Positions 8,654 through 19,700 of a stretch of 64,000 nucleotides of DNA are shown piece after piece. The position numbers were made by a program, and so were the translations under genes. The stretch is from Billgrantia bachuensis (GTDB lineage: Bacteria > Pseudomonadota > Gammaproteobacteria > Pseudomonadales > Halomonadaceae): the NCBI RefSeq assembly GCF_011742165.1, contig NZ_JAAQTO010000006.1, positions 62,001 to 126,000 on the forward strand. The letters are read 5' to 3'. The stretch's first letter is position 1. Each line of letters opens with the position of its first letter. The notes beneath the pieces were generated by a model. The model made no database searches. It worked only from the letters and a program-made list of their open reading frames with translations, and was not told the origin of the DNA.

Positions 8654-9882
8654 CCGCCAAAGTCATCCAGCATGATGTTCTCGGGCTCGACGCCCAGGTC
8701 GAGCAGCATCTTGATGACGGAGGCGTTCATCATGGGCGGTCCGCACATGTAGTACTCGCAATCCTCGGGAGCCGGATGGTCCTTGAGGTAGTTTTCGTAC
8801 AGCACGTTGTGGATGAACCCGGTGGGGCCGGTCCAGTTGTCCTCGGGCAGCGGATCCGACAGCGCCAGGTGCCATTCGAAGTTGGGGAACTCCTCGGCCA
8901 ACTGGTCATACTCATCGTTATAGAAGGTTTCACGCCAGGAGCGCGCGCCGTACCAGAACGAGATCTTGCGGTCGCTCTTGAGGCGCTTGAGCTGGTCGAA
9001 GATGTGGCTGCGCATCGGTGCCATGCCCGCACCACCGCCGACGAAGACCATTTCGGCGTCGGTATCCTTGGCGAAGAATTCACCGAAGGGGCCCATCACG
9101 GTCACCCTGTCGCCCGGCTTCAGGCTGAAGACGTAGGTCGACATCAAGCCTGGCGGATGGCTGCTACCGGGAGGCGGCGTGGCGATACGGATGTTGAACT
9201 TGAGGATGCCTCGCTCTTCGGGGTAGTTCGCCATGGAGTAGGCACGGATGACTTCCTCGGTGTTCTTGTGGGAGATCTTGAACAGATCGAATTTCTCCCA
9301 GTCACCTCGGTACTCCTCCTCGATATCGAAGTCGGAGAACTTGATATCGTAGGGTGGCGCGACCAGCTGCACATAACCGCCGGCACGGAAGTCGACGTTC
9401 TCGCCCTCGGGCAGCTTGAGATTGAGCTCCTTGATGAAGGTCGCCACGTTGGGATTGGCGATGACCTCGCACTCCCACTTCTTGACGCCGAAGACCTCCT
9501 CGGGCACCTCGATCTTCATGTCCTGCTTCACCGGCACCTGACAGGAGAGACGCCAGCCCTCCTTCTTCTCACGCAAGGTGAAGTGGGACTCCTCGGTGGG
9601 CAGGATGGAACCGCCTCCCTCCTCTACCCGGCACTTGCACTGGGCACAGGAGCCACCACCGCCACAGGCGGAGGAGAGAAAGATGCCATTGGCTGCCAGG
9701 GTGTTGAGCAGCTTGCCGCCGGCCTGGGTAGTGATGGTGTGTTCCGGGTCGCCGTTGATCTCGATGGAAACGTCACCGGTGCTGACGAGCTTGCTGCGGG
9801 CCGCCAGGATCACCACGACGAGGCCGATGACGACCACGGTGAACATGAACACACCGAGCAAGATGATAGATGTTCCAACCAT
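8650..9882 (-). CDS. nqrF: Na+-NQR subunit F, NADH-oxidising subunit
   Basis: 410 residues. One N-terminal membrane helix (about 5-28), then a 2Fe-2S ferredoxin domain with cysteines at 73, 79, 82 and 114, then FAD and NADH-binding reductase domains with RAYSMANYP (FAD) and [14 protein letters not shown] (NADH), ending in LDDFGG. It takes electrons from NADH into the sodium pump. The ribosome binding site AGGAAA precedes the ATG. It is separated from nqrE by 69 bases, the largest gap inside the operon. Confidence 0.97.
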   Translation of the reverse strand: MVGTSIILLGVFMFTVVVIGLVVVILAARSKLVSTGDVSIEINGDPEHTITTQAGGKLLNTLAANGIFLSSACGGGGSCAQCKCRVEEGGGSILPTEESHFTLREKKEGWRLSCQVPVKQDMKIEVPEEVFGVKKWECEVIANPNVATFIKELNLKLPEGENVDFRAGGYVQLVAPPYDIKFSDFDIEEEYRGDWEKFDLFKISHKNTEEVIRAYSMANYPEERGILKFNIRIATPPPGSSHPPGLMSTYVFSLKPGDRVTVMGPFGEFFAKDTDAEMVFVGGGAGMAPMRSHIFDQLKRLKSDRKISFWYGARSWRETFYNDEYDQLAEEFPNFEWHLALSDPLPEDNWTGPTGFIHNVLYENYLKDHPAPEDCEYYMCGPPMMNASVIKMLLDLGVEPENIMLDDFGG

Positions 9883-9951
9883 GTCGGTTTCCTATTTACT
9901 GTGTGACCTGTTGTCCGGCGATGACGCGCACCGCCGGAAACGCGCCTTGGC

Positions 9952-10569
9952 TCAGAGCTGGATGCCGGAGAACGACATGAAACCCAGCGACATCAGACCC
10001 ACGGTGATGAAGGTGATGCCCAGGCCCTGCAGGCCGGCCGGTACGTCGCTGTACTTGAGCTTCTCGCGAATCCCCGCCAGAGCGGTGATGGCCAGCGCCC
10101 AACCGACGCCGGAACCCAAGCCGTAGACTACGGATTCACCGAAGCCGTAGTTACGCTCGACCATGAACAGTACGCCGCCGAGGATGGCGCAGTTCACGGT
10201 GATCAGCGGCAAGAACACCCCCAGCGCGTTGTAGAGCGCCGGCACGTACTTGTCGAGGAACATCTCGAGGATCTGCACCAAGGCGGCGATGACGCCGATG
10301 TAGGAGAGCAGACCCAGGAACGACAGATCGATGTTCTCGGCACCTTCGATACCGGTCCAGGTCAGGGCGCCCTCTGCCAACAGCGCGTTGTAGATGACGT
10401 TGTTGACCGGAACGGAGATGGTCAACACCACGATCACCGCGATACCGAGGCCAATGGCAGCCGACACCTTCTTGGATACCGCCAGGAAGGTACACATGCC
10501 CAGGAAGAACGCCAGGGCCAGATTCTCGACGAAGACCGAGGCAACGAACAGGCTGATATAGTGCTCCAT
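9952..10569 (-). CDS. nqrE: Na+-NQR subunit E
   Basis: 205 residues, six predicted membrane helices, beginning [19 protein letters not shown]. With NqrD it forms the antiporter-like membrane pair carrying an iron centre. The family cysteines appear in [14 protein letters not shown] and [11 protein letters not shown]. One base separates it from nqrD, so the two are translated together. Confidence 0.97.
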   Translation of the reverse strand: MEHYISLFVASVFVENLALAFFLGMCTFLAVSKKVSAAIGLGIAVIVVLTISVPVNNVIYNALLAEGALTWTGIEGAENIDLSFLGLLSYIGVIAALVQILEMFLDKYVPALYNALGVFLPLITVNCAILGGVLFMVERNYGFGESVVYGLGSGVGWALAITALAGIREKLKYSDVPAGLQGLGITFITVGLMSLGFMSFSGIQL

Positions 10570-10570
10570 G

Positions 10571-11239
10571 TTACACGGCCTCCTTCGGTTGAGTGTTTTC
10601 CTTCATCTTGAACTCGTTCGCCTCGACCTGCTCCGGATGAGTTGAGCGCAGCGCCCAGATGATCAGGCCAATGATGAAGAAAGCCGACGGGGGCAGCAGC
10701 AGCAGGCCGTTGGGCACGTACCAGCCACCATCCTGCACGGTCGGCAGTATGGTAAAGCCGAACACGCTACCGGAACCGAGCAGCTCGCGGACGAAGCCAA
10801 CGGTCATCAGGATGAAACCGTAGCCCAGACCATTTCCGATGCCGTCCAGGAACGACAGCCCCGGCGAGTTCTGCATGGCGAAGCCTTCGGCACGCCCCAT
10901 CACGATACAGTTGGTGATGATCAGGCCGACGAATACCGAGAGCTGCTTGGACATCTCGTAGGCGTACGCCTTGAGCACCTGATCCACCACGATCACCAGC
11001 GAGGCGATGATGGTCATCTGCACGATGATGCGGATCGATGACGGGATATGGTGACGAATGAGCGACACGAACAGGTTGGAGAAGGCCGTTACCGAGATAA
11101 CGGCCAGCGCCATGACCAACGAGACGCTCATGCTGGTCGTCACCGCCAGCGCCGAGCAGATACCGAGTACCTGCAGGGCGATGGGGTTGTTGTTGAAGAT
11201 CGGGGTCGTCAGGACGCCCTTGGGAGTCACAGCGGACAT
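10571..11239 (-). CDS. nqrD: Na+-NQR subunit D
   Basis: 222 residues with six membrane helices, homologous to NqrE and inverted relative to it in the complex. The conserved [10 protein letters not shown] and [11 protein letters not shown] segments carry the cysteines of the NqrD/E iron site. AAGGAG precedes the ATG. Twelve bases separate it from nqrC. Confidence 0.97.
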   Translation of the reverse strand: MSAVTPKGVLTTPIFNNNPIALQVLGICSALAVTTSMSVSLVMALAVISVTAFSNLFVSLIRHHIPSSIRIIVQMTIIASLVIVVDQVLKAYAYEMSKQLSVFVGLIITNCIVMGRAEGFAMQNSPGLSFLDGIGNGLGYGFILMTVGFVRELLGSGSVFGFTILPTVQDGGWYVPNGLLLLPPSAFFIIGLIIWALRSTHPEQVEANEFKMKENTQPKEAV

Positions 11240-11250
11240 TTTCAGGCTCC

Positions 11251-12063
11251 TTAAGCTTCAGCTTCGAGTTCGACGTCGGCTTCCTGTACCTCTTCATGGT
11301 CGACTCCGCTACGGAAGCGCGCCAAGTAGGTACCGAATCCTTCCGGACTCAACCAGAACTGCAGCATGTTGGTGACGCCGTTGCTGGTCAAGGTAGCGCC
11401 TGACAGAGCATCGATTTCGGTCTCGTCGTTGGCGCCGCCCTTGGTCAGATGGATGGCCGGGGCCAGGTCCGCCTCGTCGGAGAAGATCTTCTTGCCTTCC
11501 CACTGAGCCTGCCAGCGCGGGTTGTTGACCTCGGCACCCAGTCCCGGGGTTTCACTGTGCTCGTAGTAGGTGATGCCGACGATCGTATTGCCATCACCTT
11601 CCACCGACATGAAGCCACGCATCAGACCCCACAGGCCCTGGCCACGAATCGGCAGGATGATCTGGTCCGGGTCTTCGGGGTCGCCGACCAGATAGACCGT
11701 AGCGAAGTTCTCCACGCGGCTCAGACCGGCGATGTCACGATCGCCCGACAGGGTACGCCCCATGGCCGGATCGCGCGCCGCCTGGAAGTGGTCGAAGGTT
11801 TCGGGATCGAACTCGTCGGTATACTCGCCGCTGCGCATGTCCACGACGCGCGGGGTCACTTCGCCGAAAGCCGACTCGACGTCCATGCCCGGTTCGTAGA
11901 GGTTGGCTACGCTCAGGATGTTGGTCTTGCGATCGAGCTCCTGGTTGAGCTGTTGCTTGGGCCGCAGCGCCACCGCCGCGGTCGACACGATGACCGAACA
12001 CACGATACAGAGTGCGAACGCCACCGTGAGGATCTTCTTGATGGAGTTATTGCTCTGTGCCAT
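11251..12063 (-). CDS. nqrC: Na+-NQR subunit C, covalent FMN carrier
   Basis: 270 residues. One N-terminal membrane helix (about 10-32) and a periplasmic FMN-binding domain with the flavinylation motif [13 protein letters not shown], the threonine of SGAT at about residue 223 carrying FMN by phosphoester bond. The C-terminus is an acidic tail ([14 protein letters not shown]). The start codon shares bases with the nqrB stop. Confidence 0.96.
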   Translation of the reverse strand: MAQSNNSIKKILTVAFALCIVCSVIVSTAAVALRPKQQLNQELDRKTNILSVANLYEPGMDVESAFGEVTPRVVDMRSGEYTDEFDPETFDHFQAARDPAMGRTLSGDRDIAGLSRVENFATVYLVGDPEDPDQIILPIRGQGLWGLMRGFMSVEGDGNTIVGITYYEHSETPGLGAEVNNPRWQAQWEGKKIFSDEADLAPAIHLTKGGANDETEIDALSGATLTSNGVTNMLQFWLSPEGFGTYLARFRSGVDHEEVQEADVELEAEA

Positions 12064-13289
12064 CAGGCAGTCTCCTCGGCCGGTGCACCGACACGCCGCA
12101 TACGGCGCTTGATGTTGGCCTGAACAAAGAAGTGATCGATCAACGGCGCGAACAGGTTGGCGAACAGGATCGCCAGCATGATCCCCTCAGGGAACGCTGG
12201 GTTGACCACGCGGATCAGCACGGTCATCACGCCGATCAGGATGCCGAAGATCAGGCGGCCCGGGTTGGTCATCGAAGCGGACACCGGATCGGTCGCCATG
12301 AATACCATGCCGAAGGCGAAGCCGCCGATCACCAAGTGCCAGTACCAGGGCATGGCGAACATCGGATTGCTCTCGGAGCCGACCAGATTGAACAGCACAC
12401 TGGTACCCGCCATGCCGATCATGCAGCCCAGCATGATTCGCCAGGAGGCGATTTTGGTCCATAGCAGTACTGCGGCCCCGATGAAGATGGCCAACGTCGA
12501 GACCTCACCGACGGAGCCGGGTAGATAACCGATGAAGGCATCCCACCAGCTGTACTGCGAGGTCAGCTCTACCATGCCTTCCTGGAAGGCGATGGAGAGC
12601 GGCGTCGCACCGGTATAGCCATCGGCCGCGACCCATACTGCGTCACCCGAAATCTGCGCCGGGTAGGCGAAATACAGGAAGGCACGGCCGGTCAGTGCCG
12701 GATTGAGGAAGTTCTTGCCGGTGCCGCCGAAGATCTCCTTGCCGATCACCACACCGAAGGTGATACCCAGTGCCACCTGCCACAGCGGAATGGTAGCCGG
12801 CAGGACCAGGGCATAGAGCACGGAAGTCACGAAGAAGCCTTCATTGACCTCATGGCCGCGCTTGACGGCGAACAGCACTTCCCAGAACCCCCCGACGATG
12901 AAGGTCACCAGGTAGATCGGCAGGAAGTAGGTGGCACCGAGTACGAAGTTGGCCCACAAGCTGTCCGGGTCGTGGCCGGAGGCAAGCACCATGAGGATGG
13001 CTTCGCGCCAGCCGTCCATTGAGGCATAACCGTCGGCAATGGCACTGTTGGCCAGCCAGCCGGCGTTCCACATACCGAAGAACATCGCCGGGAAGGTACA
13101 CAACCACACGGTGATCATGATGCGCTTGAGATCGATACCGTCGCGCACGTGGGCCGTGGTCTTGGTGACACTGGGCGGAGAATAGAAGATGGTATCAACC
13201 GCCTCGTACAGCGGGTACCACTTCTCGTACTTGCCACCCTTGTGGAAGTGCGGTTCGAGATTGTCGAGCGTCTGTCGGATACCCATCAT
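12063..13289 (-). CDS. nqrB: Na+-NQR subunit B, membrane FMN/riboflavin subunit
   Basis: 408 residues with about ten membrane helices; the main sodium-conducting subunit. The FMN-attachment motif GYTGATPLS lies near residue 227, corresponding to the threonine known in Vibrio NqrB. The segment GNAGWLAN-type loops and RPGRLIFG-like C-terminal helices are present. The stop and start codons of nqrA and nqrB overlap as TGATG. Confidence 0.96.
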   Translation of the reverse strand: MMGIRQTLDNLEPHFHKGGKYEKWYPLYEAVDTIFYSPPSVTKTTAHVRDGIDLKRIMITVWLCTFPAMFFGMWNAGWLANSAIADGYASMDGWREAILMVLASGHDPDSLWANFVLGATYFLPIYLVTFIVGGFWEVLFAVKRGHEVNEGFFVTSVLYALVLPATIPLWQVALGITFGVVIGKEIFGGTGKNFLNPALTGRAFLYFAYPAQISGDAVWVAADGYTGATPLSIAFQEGMVELTSQYSWWDAFIGYLPGSVGEVSTLAIFIGAAVLLWTKIASWRIMLGCMIGMAGTSVLFNLVGSESNPMFAMPWYWHLVIGGFAFGMVFMATDPVSASMTNPGRLIFGILIGVMTVLIRVVNPAFPEGIMLAILFANLFAPLIDHFFVQANIKRRMRRVGAPAEETA

Positions 13290-14638
13290 CAGGCCTCTTT
13301 CTCGATCATGGTGAGGTTGTCACGCAGGATGGGACCGTACTCGTACTTGCCCGGGCACACGTAGGTGCACAGCGCCAGGTCCTCTTCATCCAGCTCCAGA
13401 CACCCAAGCTGCATACCCGCCTCGATGTCCCCGACGATCAGCGTACGCAGCAGCTGGGTCGGCAGAATGTCCAACGGCATCACTTCCTCGTAGACACCTA
13501 CCGGCACCATGGCCCGCTCGGAACCGTTGGTAGAGGTATTGGGCGCATAGTTGGTGAGCCCCTTGAACTTCGACAGGTAGATCCCCAGCACCGAGTGCCG
13601 GTTGTTGCCCGGCGACAGCCAACCCAGGAAGGCACGCTTGTTGCCCTCTTCGAGCAGAGTGAGCTGATTGTGGAAGCGGCCCAGGTAGCGCAGGCTGCCC
13701 TCAGCGGTGAAGCCGGAGAACACCGAGCCGGAGATCACGCGCGTATCTTCGGGTTGGAGGATTTCTCCCGCCAACAGTTCCTCGGTGCTGGCACCAATTC
13801 GCGTGCGCAGCAGGCGTGGCTTCTCGGCACGCGGCCCACCCACGGCGACGATCCGCGCCATGTCGAGCCTGCCTTCGGCGAACAGCTTGCCGAAAGCGAT
13901 CACGTCCTGATAGCCGATGTGCCAGACACGCTTGTGCAGAGCGACCGGAGAAAGGAAGTGGATATGCGTACCGACTAGGCCGGCCGGATGCGGGCCGCCG
14001 AAGGTCTCGACCTGCACACCCGCCACGTCGCCGCCAGGAATCTGCGCGTCGGGCGCAGTACACAGGAAAACCTTGCCCTGGGTTAGATTGGACAGAACCT
14101 TGAGCCCATCCTCGAAGGCTTCGGCCTGCTCGGAGATGACGTCGACAGGATTCGCGCACAGGGGGTGCGTGTCGATGGCGGTGACGAAGATGTCAGCCGG
14201 CTCGCTGTCGATGGCCGGGCTGCGTGAGAAGGGGCGCGTGCGCAGCGCCGTCCACAGCCCCGATTCGACCAGTTGATCGACGACGACCTGGCGTTCGAGG
14301 GACTCGAGCTTGTCGCGCCCATGGGCCGTGAACTCGACCGCGTCCTCGTTCTCGTCGACCTGGATCACGACCGAGAGCAGCTTGCGCTTCTCGCCACGGT
14401 TGATGGCGACGACTTCGCCGGCAGCCGGTGCCGTGAAGCGCACGCCGGGGTTCTTCTTGTCGGTGAAGAGGAGTTGGCCTAGTTTCACCTTGTCCCCTTC
14501 CCGGACCTCCATGGTCGGCTTCATGCCGACGTAATCGGTGCCCAGGACAGCCACGTGACGCACGGCTCGCGCATCCTCGATGCGCGGCTCGGGCGTCCCC
14601 ATGATGGGGAGATCCAGGCCTTTCTTGACTTCGATCAT
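13289..14638 (-). CDS. nqrA: Na+-NQR subunit A
   Basis: 449 residues, first gene of the sodium pump operon. A soluble peripheral subunit on the cytoplasmic side, with a region of Rnf C-like fold but no cofactor of its own; it binds quinone and stabilises NqrB. The start [20 protein letters not shown] is the family N-terminus. The pump couples NADH oxidation to sodium export, consistent with a halophilic or marine lifestyle. The upstream region holds a TATAAT -10 element. Confidence 0.96.
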   Translation of the reverse strand: MIEVKKGLDLPIMGTPEPRIEDARAVRHVAVLGTDYVGMKPTMEVREGDKVKLGQLLFTDKKNPGVRFTAPAAGEVVAINRGEKRKLLSVVIQVDENEDAVEFTAHGRDKLESLERQVVVDQLVESGLWTALRTRPFSRSPAIDSEPADIFVTAIDTHPLCANPVDVISEQAEAFEDGLKVLSNLTQGKVFLCTAPDAQIPGGDVAGVQVETFGGPHPAGLVGTHIHFLSPVALHKRVWHIGYQDVIAFGKLFAEGRLDMARIVAVGGPRAEKPRLLRTRIGASTEELLAGEILQPEDTRVISGSVFSGFTAEGSLRYLGRFHNQLTLLEEGNKRAFLGWLSPGNNRHSVLGIYLSKFKGLTNYAPNTSTNGSERAMVPVGVYEEVMPLDILPTQLLRTLIVGDIEAGMQLGCLELDEEDLALCTYVCPGKYEYGPILRDNLTMIEKEA

Positions 14639-14766
14639 AGTCTCGCCCAGTTGATGGATCGGAAATGCGAAGGAAAGGGGTTCGAATGGATTCGAATTCT
14701 TGTTGGGTCAGTACGTTACCAGTCAGGCCCGAAGGCACTTCGGACCACCCCGAAAAAATCCACAGT

Positions 14767-14796
14767 ATTATAAAGACAAGCGCGACCAAAGACCAC
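14767..14796 (-). promoter_or_regulatory. Promoter of the nqr operon
   Basis: A perfect TATAAT lies at 14767-14772 on the minus strand in TTTATAATACTGTG. The -35 region (TGGTCT or GGTCTT at 16-17 bases) is poor, so an activator or a different factor may contribute. Initiation would be near 14760, about 120 bases before nqrA. Confidence 0.5.
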
Positions 14797-14963
14797 ACGG
14801 CCTAAGGTCGCAAAAGGGGGCATAAAACCGCTCTGCGCTTGGCTTCGACAGGGTTCAACAGGCGTTGAAAGGCACTCGTATCAAGGGTTGGACAGGCCCT
14901 GATGGAGCAGGTCGACAGTACGCAGGTGTCGCTCGGAATGGCATGAAGATGACCTGGATCAGC

Positions 14964-14990
14964 CATTCCCGACCCCGTGGGTCGGAAATG
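14964..14990 (-). terminator. Hairpin downstream of gap, probable terminator without T-run
   Basis: CATTTCCGACCC and GGGTCGGGAATG pair over 12 positions (one wobble) around a 3-base ACG centre on the minus strand, 15 bases after the gap stop. No T-run follows, so it could be a processing or stability element instead of an intrinsic terminator. Confidence 0.45.
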
Positions 14991-15005
14991 GCCGGCGGCA
15001 CGAGG

Positions 15006-16469
15006 TCAGCCCTGAGCGCGGGGTAACTTCAGGAAATGCACGTTGGAGATATGCTGCAAGATGCGCACCACCTGGCAGCTGTAGCCGAACTCGTTGTCGT
15101 ACCACACATAGAGTACCGCTTGCTTGCCACTGGCGATGGTCGCCTTGGCATCGACGATTCCGGCATGGCGATTGCCGACGAAGTCGGACGACACCACTTC
15201 GGGCGAATCGACGTAATCGATCTGTTTCTGGTAGGAGGAATCGATCGACATGCGGCGCAGGTAGTCGTTGAGCGCCTCGGCATCGGTCTCGCGCCCCAGG
15301 GTCAGGTTGAGGATGGCCATGGAAACGTTGGGGATCGGCACACGGATGGCATTGCCGGTCAACTTGCCGGACAGCTCCGGTAATGCCTTGGCCACCGCCT
15401 TGGCTGCACCGGTCTCGGTCAGCACCATATTGAGCGGTGCACTGCGCCCGCGGCGGTCGCCCTTGTGATAGTTGTCGATCAGGTTCTGGTCGTTGGTATA
15501 GGCGTGCACCGTCTCGACGTGGCCACACTCGATGCCGTACTCGTCGTTGAGCACCTTGAGCACCGGCACGATGGCATTGGTGGTACAGGAGGCCGCCGAC
15601 AGGATATTGTCCTCCGCCACGATATCGCCATGGTTGATACCGAAGACGATGTTCTTGATATCGCCCTTGCCCGGTGCCGTGAGCAGCGCTTTGGAGACAC
15701 CCTTGCATTCGAGGTGTTGGCCGAGGCCCTCTTCGTCGCGCCAGATGCCGGTGTTGTCGACCACGACGGCATTGTCGATGCCGTAGGCGGTGTAATCGAT
15801 ATCGCTCGGTTTGTCGGCGTAGATCACCTGGATCACGTTGCCGTTTGCCGTAATGGTGCGGGCTTCGTAGTCGACGCTGATGGTGCCGTCGAACGGGCCA
15901 TGGACCGAATCACGGCGCAGCAGACTCGCGCGCTTCTCCAGATCCTTGGCGATGTCACCCCGGCCACGCACGACAATGGCACGCAGACGCAGCAGGTTGC
16001 CGCCACCGGCTTTTTCTACCAGTACCCGCGCCAGCAAGCGACCGATGCGACCGAAGCCGTACAGCACCACGTCCTTGGACTGACCGTTGCTGCCGCTGGG
16101 ATCGTGGGTATCGACGATCTCGGCCAGCTCCTCGCGCAGGAAAGCCTTGGCGTCGCCCCCACCACGCTTCTTGAAGGCCACGCCCAGCTTGCCTACGTCG
16201 ACATGAGCCGGCCCCAGATTGAGCTCGGTCATGGCCTGGACCAAGGGCAGGGTATCCTGCACCGAGAGCTCGGTGCCCTCAACCTTCCTGACGAAACGAT
16301 GATCCTTCAGGATACGGATCACCGAGCGGTTGAACAGCGAGCGTCCATAGAGGGTGGTGACCACGTTGTTGTGGCGGTAGAGGCTGCCGATCAGCGGGAT
16401 CATTTGTTCGGCAAACGCCTGATTGTCGTGCCATTCCTGGAAGACGGTCTCGAGGGGTTGCTGACTCAC
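15006..16469 (-). CDS. gap: Glyceraldehyde-3-phosphate dehydrogenase, long N-terminal form
   Basis: 487 residues, much longer than ordinary GAPDH (about 330). The first 150 residues are an extension typical of the long GAPDH of Pseudomonas and Halomonas; the dehydrogenase follows with VVLYGFGRIGRLLARVL (NAD site), the active-site SAASCTTNAI and WYDNEFGYS near the end. It oxidises glyceraldehyde-3-phosphate; related long forms are thought to work in gluconeogenesis. The start is set at GTG (VSQQPLETVFQEW) because AGAGG lies six bases before it and because an ATG 12 codons upstream overlaps the -10 box of the likely promoter. An even longer frame exists but is unsupported. Confidence 0.9.
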   Translation of the reverse strand: MSQQPLETVFQEWHDNQAFAEQMIPLIGSLYRHNNVVTTLYGRSLFNRSVIRILKDHRFVRKVEGTELSVQDTLPLVQAMTELNLGPAHVDVGKLGVAFKKRGGGDAKAFLREELAEIVDTHDPSGSNGQSKDVVLYGFGRIGRLLARVLVEKAGGGNLLRLRAIVVRGRGDIAKDLEKRASLLRRDSVHGPFDGTISVDYEARTITANGNVIQVIYADKPSDIDYTAYGIDNAVVVDNTGIWRDEEGLGQHLECKGVSKALLTAPGKGDIKNIVFGINHGDIVAEDNILSAASCTTNAIVPVLKVLNDEYGIECGHVETVHAYTNDQNLIDNYHKGDRRGRSAPLNMVLTETGAAKAVAKALPELSGKLTGNAIRVPIPNVSMAILNLTLGRETDAEALNDYLRRMSIDSSYQKQIDYVDSPEVVSSDFVGNRHAGIVDAKATIASGKQAVLYVWYDNEFGYSCQVVRILQHISNVHFLKLPRAQG

Positions 16470-16503
16470 GTGAAGCCTCTCTAATAGTCGTAAATTCGTC
16501 GTC

Positions 16504-16532
16504 ATTATCCCGTCCGCGCTTCGCTGGGGCAA
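16504..16532 (-). promoter_or_regulatory. Promoter of gap
   Basis: TTGCCC, 17 bases, GATAAT on the minus strand. The -10 box overlaps the upstream alternative ATG of gap, which would then not be transcribed; this argues for the GTG start 35 bases further on. Confidence 0.5.
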
Positions 16533-16603
16533 TCGCAGGATGGTCGCAGGCGATGTAGGGGGATTACAGAAATCGATGGTTGACTACAAGCGCCGCGTCG
16601 GGC

Positions 16604-16612
16604 TGGTATGAT
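16604..16612 (+). promoter_or_regulatory. Extended -10 promoter upstream of mfd
   Basis: TGGTATGAT forms an extended -10 element (TG, one base, TATGAT). A TTGACT occurs upstream but 21 bases away, too far for a normal spacer. Initiation would be about 85 bases before the mfd ATG. Confidence 0.4.
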
Positions 16613-16704
16613 CGCTCACCTAGCGGATGCAGTGACTTCCAATCAGGCATTGCATGCGGCCTCGACGACCAGCACCCACGACCGACGAAACGTCCGACGA
16701 CATC

Positions 16705-19700
16705 ATGCCCAAATTCTCGCCGCTCGATCCGCCCCGCCCTACGGGGACTCGCGATACCCTCTACTGGCAGACACCGCCGGGCAGTTCGGCTGCCCTGGCG
16801 CTGGCTCACCTTGCCGGCGACGCGCCGCTACTTGTCGTTACGCCGGACACCGCCAGCGCCCAGCGGCTGGAAAACGACCTGAACTTCTTCGCCAAGGTAC
16901 CGGTACTGCCCTTTCCCGACTGGGAAACCCTGCCCTACGACAGCTTCTCGCCGCATCAGGACATCGTCTCGGAGCGCCTGAGGACCCTGCGCCGCCTCCA
17001 GAACGGTGAGCATGGCATCGTGCTGGTGCCGGTCAATACCCTGATGCAAAGACTCCCCCCGGTGGAGTACATCGCCGGGCGCGTACTCACCCTCGAGGTG
17101 GGCATGCGCCTGGATCGCGAGGGCTTCCGCGAAAGCCTGTCCCGCGCCGGCTACCGGGCCGTGGAGACCGTCTACGAACCGGGCGAGTATGCCCTGCGCG
17201 GTGCGTTGATCGACCTCTACCCCATGGGCAGTGAAAGCCCGCTTCGCATCGACCTGTTCGATGACGAGGTCGACACCCTGCGGCGCTTCGACCCCGACAC
17301 CCAACGCAGCGAGGACAAGGTCGAGCGGGTCGAGCTGCTGCCAGCTCACGAATATTCTCTGTCACGCTCGGCGATCGCTTGCTTCCGCGAAGGCTTCGAG
17401 ACGCTGTTCGACGTCGACCCGCGCCAGTGCCCGCTGTATGTCGATGCGCTCAAGGGAATTCCCTCCCCGGGCCTGGAGCAGTACCTGCCACTCTTCTTCG
17501 AGGAGACGGCGACGCTGTTCGAGCACTTGGCCGAAGGCACACGCGTGGCGCTGCTGCCTGACACCTTTGCGGCAGCCGAGCACCATTGGCAAGCCATCGA
17601 GAGCCGCTACGAGAACCTCGGCGTCGATCCTACCCGGCCGCTACTGCCTCCCCACCGTGCCTTCGTGCCCGTCGCCGAAGTTTTCGCCGCCATCAAGCGT
17701 CATCCACGCGTGGAATTGACCGCCGATCCAGAGCACCGCCATGCCCATCAAGCCGCTGCGAGGGCACTGCCTGAAATAGCGATCAATGCCCGTGCCAAGC
17801 AGCCGCTGGCGGCACTGGAGAGGTTCCTCGATGAGCACCGCGACACGCGGGTGCTATTCGTCGCCGAATCGCGCGGTCGACGCGAGGCGCTGGAAGAGAT
17901 GCTGGCGCCGCTGCACCTCGAACTCCCCCACGCCGAGGGATTCGACGTCTTTTGCCAAGGCGGCTCGCGACTGGCCCTTACCGAGGGCGAGGTCAGCAGC
18001 GGGCTATGGCTCGAACAGCCCAGCCTTGCCGTGATCAGCGAGACGGAACTGTTCGGTGATGTGGTGCGCCAGAGCCGGCGCCGCGAGAAGGCCACCGATA
18101 TGGGCGAGCTGGCCATTCGCCACCTTGCCGAGCTACGCCCGGGCGCCCCGGTGGTGCACCAGACCCATGGCGTGGGGCGCTATCGTGGCCTGGAGCGGCT
18201 GGAGGCCGGCGGCCAGGCGGCAGAGTTCGTCGCCCTGGAATACGCCGATGAGGCCAAGCTCTACGTACCGGTGGATAACCTGCATCTCATCTCGCGCTAC
18301 GCCGGCGCCGACGACGAGCTTGCCCCGCTGCACCGGCTCGGCTCAGAACAGTGGGACAAGGCGCGCCGCAAAGCGGCGGAGAAGATTCGTGATACGGCCG
18401 CCGAGCTGCTCGACGTTTATGCCCGTCGCGAGGCGCGCGAAGGTTTCGCCTGCGCTCTTCCCGACGAGGAGTACGCCCGCTTTGCGGCCAGCTTCCCCTT
18501 CGAAGAGACCCCGGATCAGCGCGCTGCCATCAGTGCAGTGATCGGTGACATGACTGCACCACGCCCCATGGACCGCGTGGTCTGCGGCGATGTCGGCTTC
18601 GGCAAGACAGAGGTCGCCATGCGTGCCGCCTTCCTCGCCGTGCACTCGGAGCGTCAGGTAGTGGTGCTGGTGCCCACCACCCTGCTCGCGCGCCAGCATT
18701 ACGAGAACTTCCGCGACCGCTTCGCCGATACCGCTGTGCAAATTGAACTAGTCTCCCGTTTCACCGCAGGCAAGGGCCAGGCGGCCTCGCTCAAGCGTAT
18801 CGAAAACGGCCAGGCCGACATCGTGATCGGCACTCACAAGCTGCTGTCGAAGTCGATGAAATTGCCCAATATGGGGCTGCTCATCATCGACGAGGAACAC
18901 CGCTTCGGTGTCGCCCAGAAGGAGCGACTCAAGGAGTTGCGTGCCGAGGTCGACATCCTCACTCTCACCGCCACACCGATACCGCGAACCCTCAACATGG
19001 CCATGAGCGGCATCCGCGATCTGTCGATCATCGCCACCCCCCCGGCGCGCCGACTGTCGGTGAAGACCTTCGTCCAGCAGCGCGACGACTCGATCATCAA
19101 GGAAGCCATCCTGCGCGAGATCCTGCGCGGCGGGCAGGTCTATTACCTGCACAACGAGGTCAGGACCATCGAGACCGCCGCCGAGACGATCCGCTCGCTG
19201 GTGCCGGAGGCACGCGTGGCGGTGGCCCACGGCCAATTGCCCGAGCGCGCCCTGGAGCGGGTCATGTCGGACTTTTACCACAAGCGCTACAACGTGCTGG
19301 TGTGCTCCACCATCATCGAAACCGGCATCGACGTGCCCAGCGCCAACACCATCGTCATCGAACGCGCCGACAAGTTCGGTCTGGCCCAGCTGCACCAGTT
19401 GCGCGGCCGCGTGGGCCGCAGCCACCACCAGGCCTATGCCTACCTGCTCGCGCCGCCGCCGCGGGCGATCACCAAGGACGCCGTCAAGCGCCTGGAGGCC
19501 ATTGGCGCCGCGGAGGATCTCGGTGCCGGCTTCACGCTGGCCAGCCATGACATGGAGATCCGCGGCGCCGGCGAGCTGCTCGGCGAGGAGCAGAGTGGCC
19601 AGATGGAAGCCATCGGCTACACCCTCTACATGGAGATGCTCGACCGCGCGGTAGCCGCCATACGCGCCGGCAAGACGCCCAATATCGAATCCCCGCTCAG

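Larger units (their letters stand above)
14639..15005. other. Intergenic region between nqrA and gap
   Basis: No gene is seen. On the minus strand it contains a strong hairpin after gap, then an unassigned stretch, then the nqr promoter and a leader of about 120 bases before nqrA. Confidence 0.6.
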
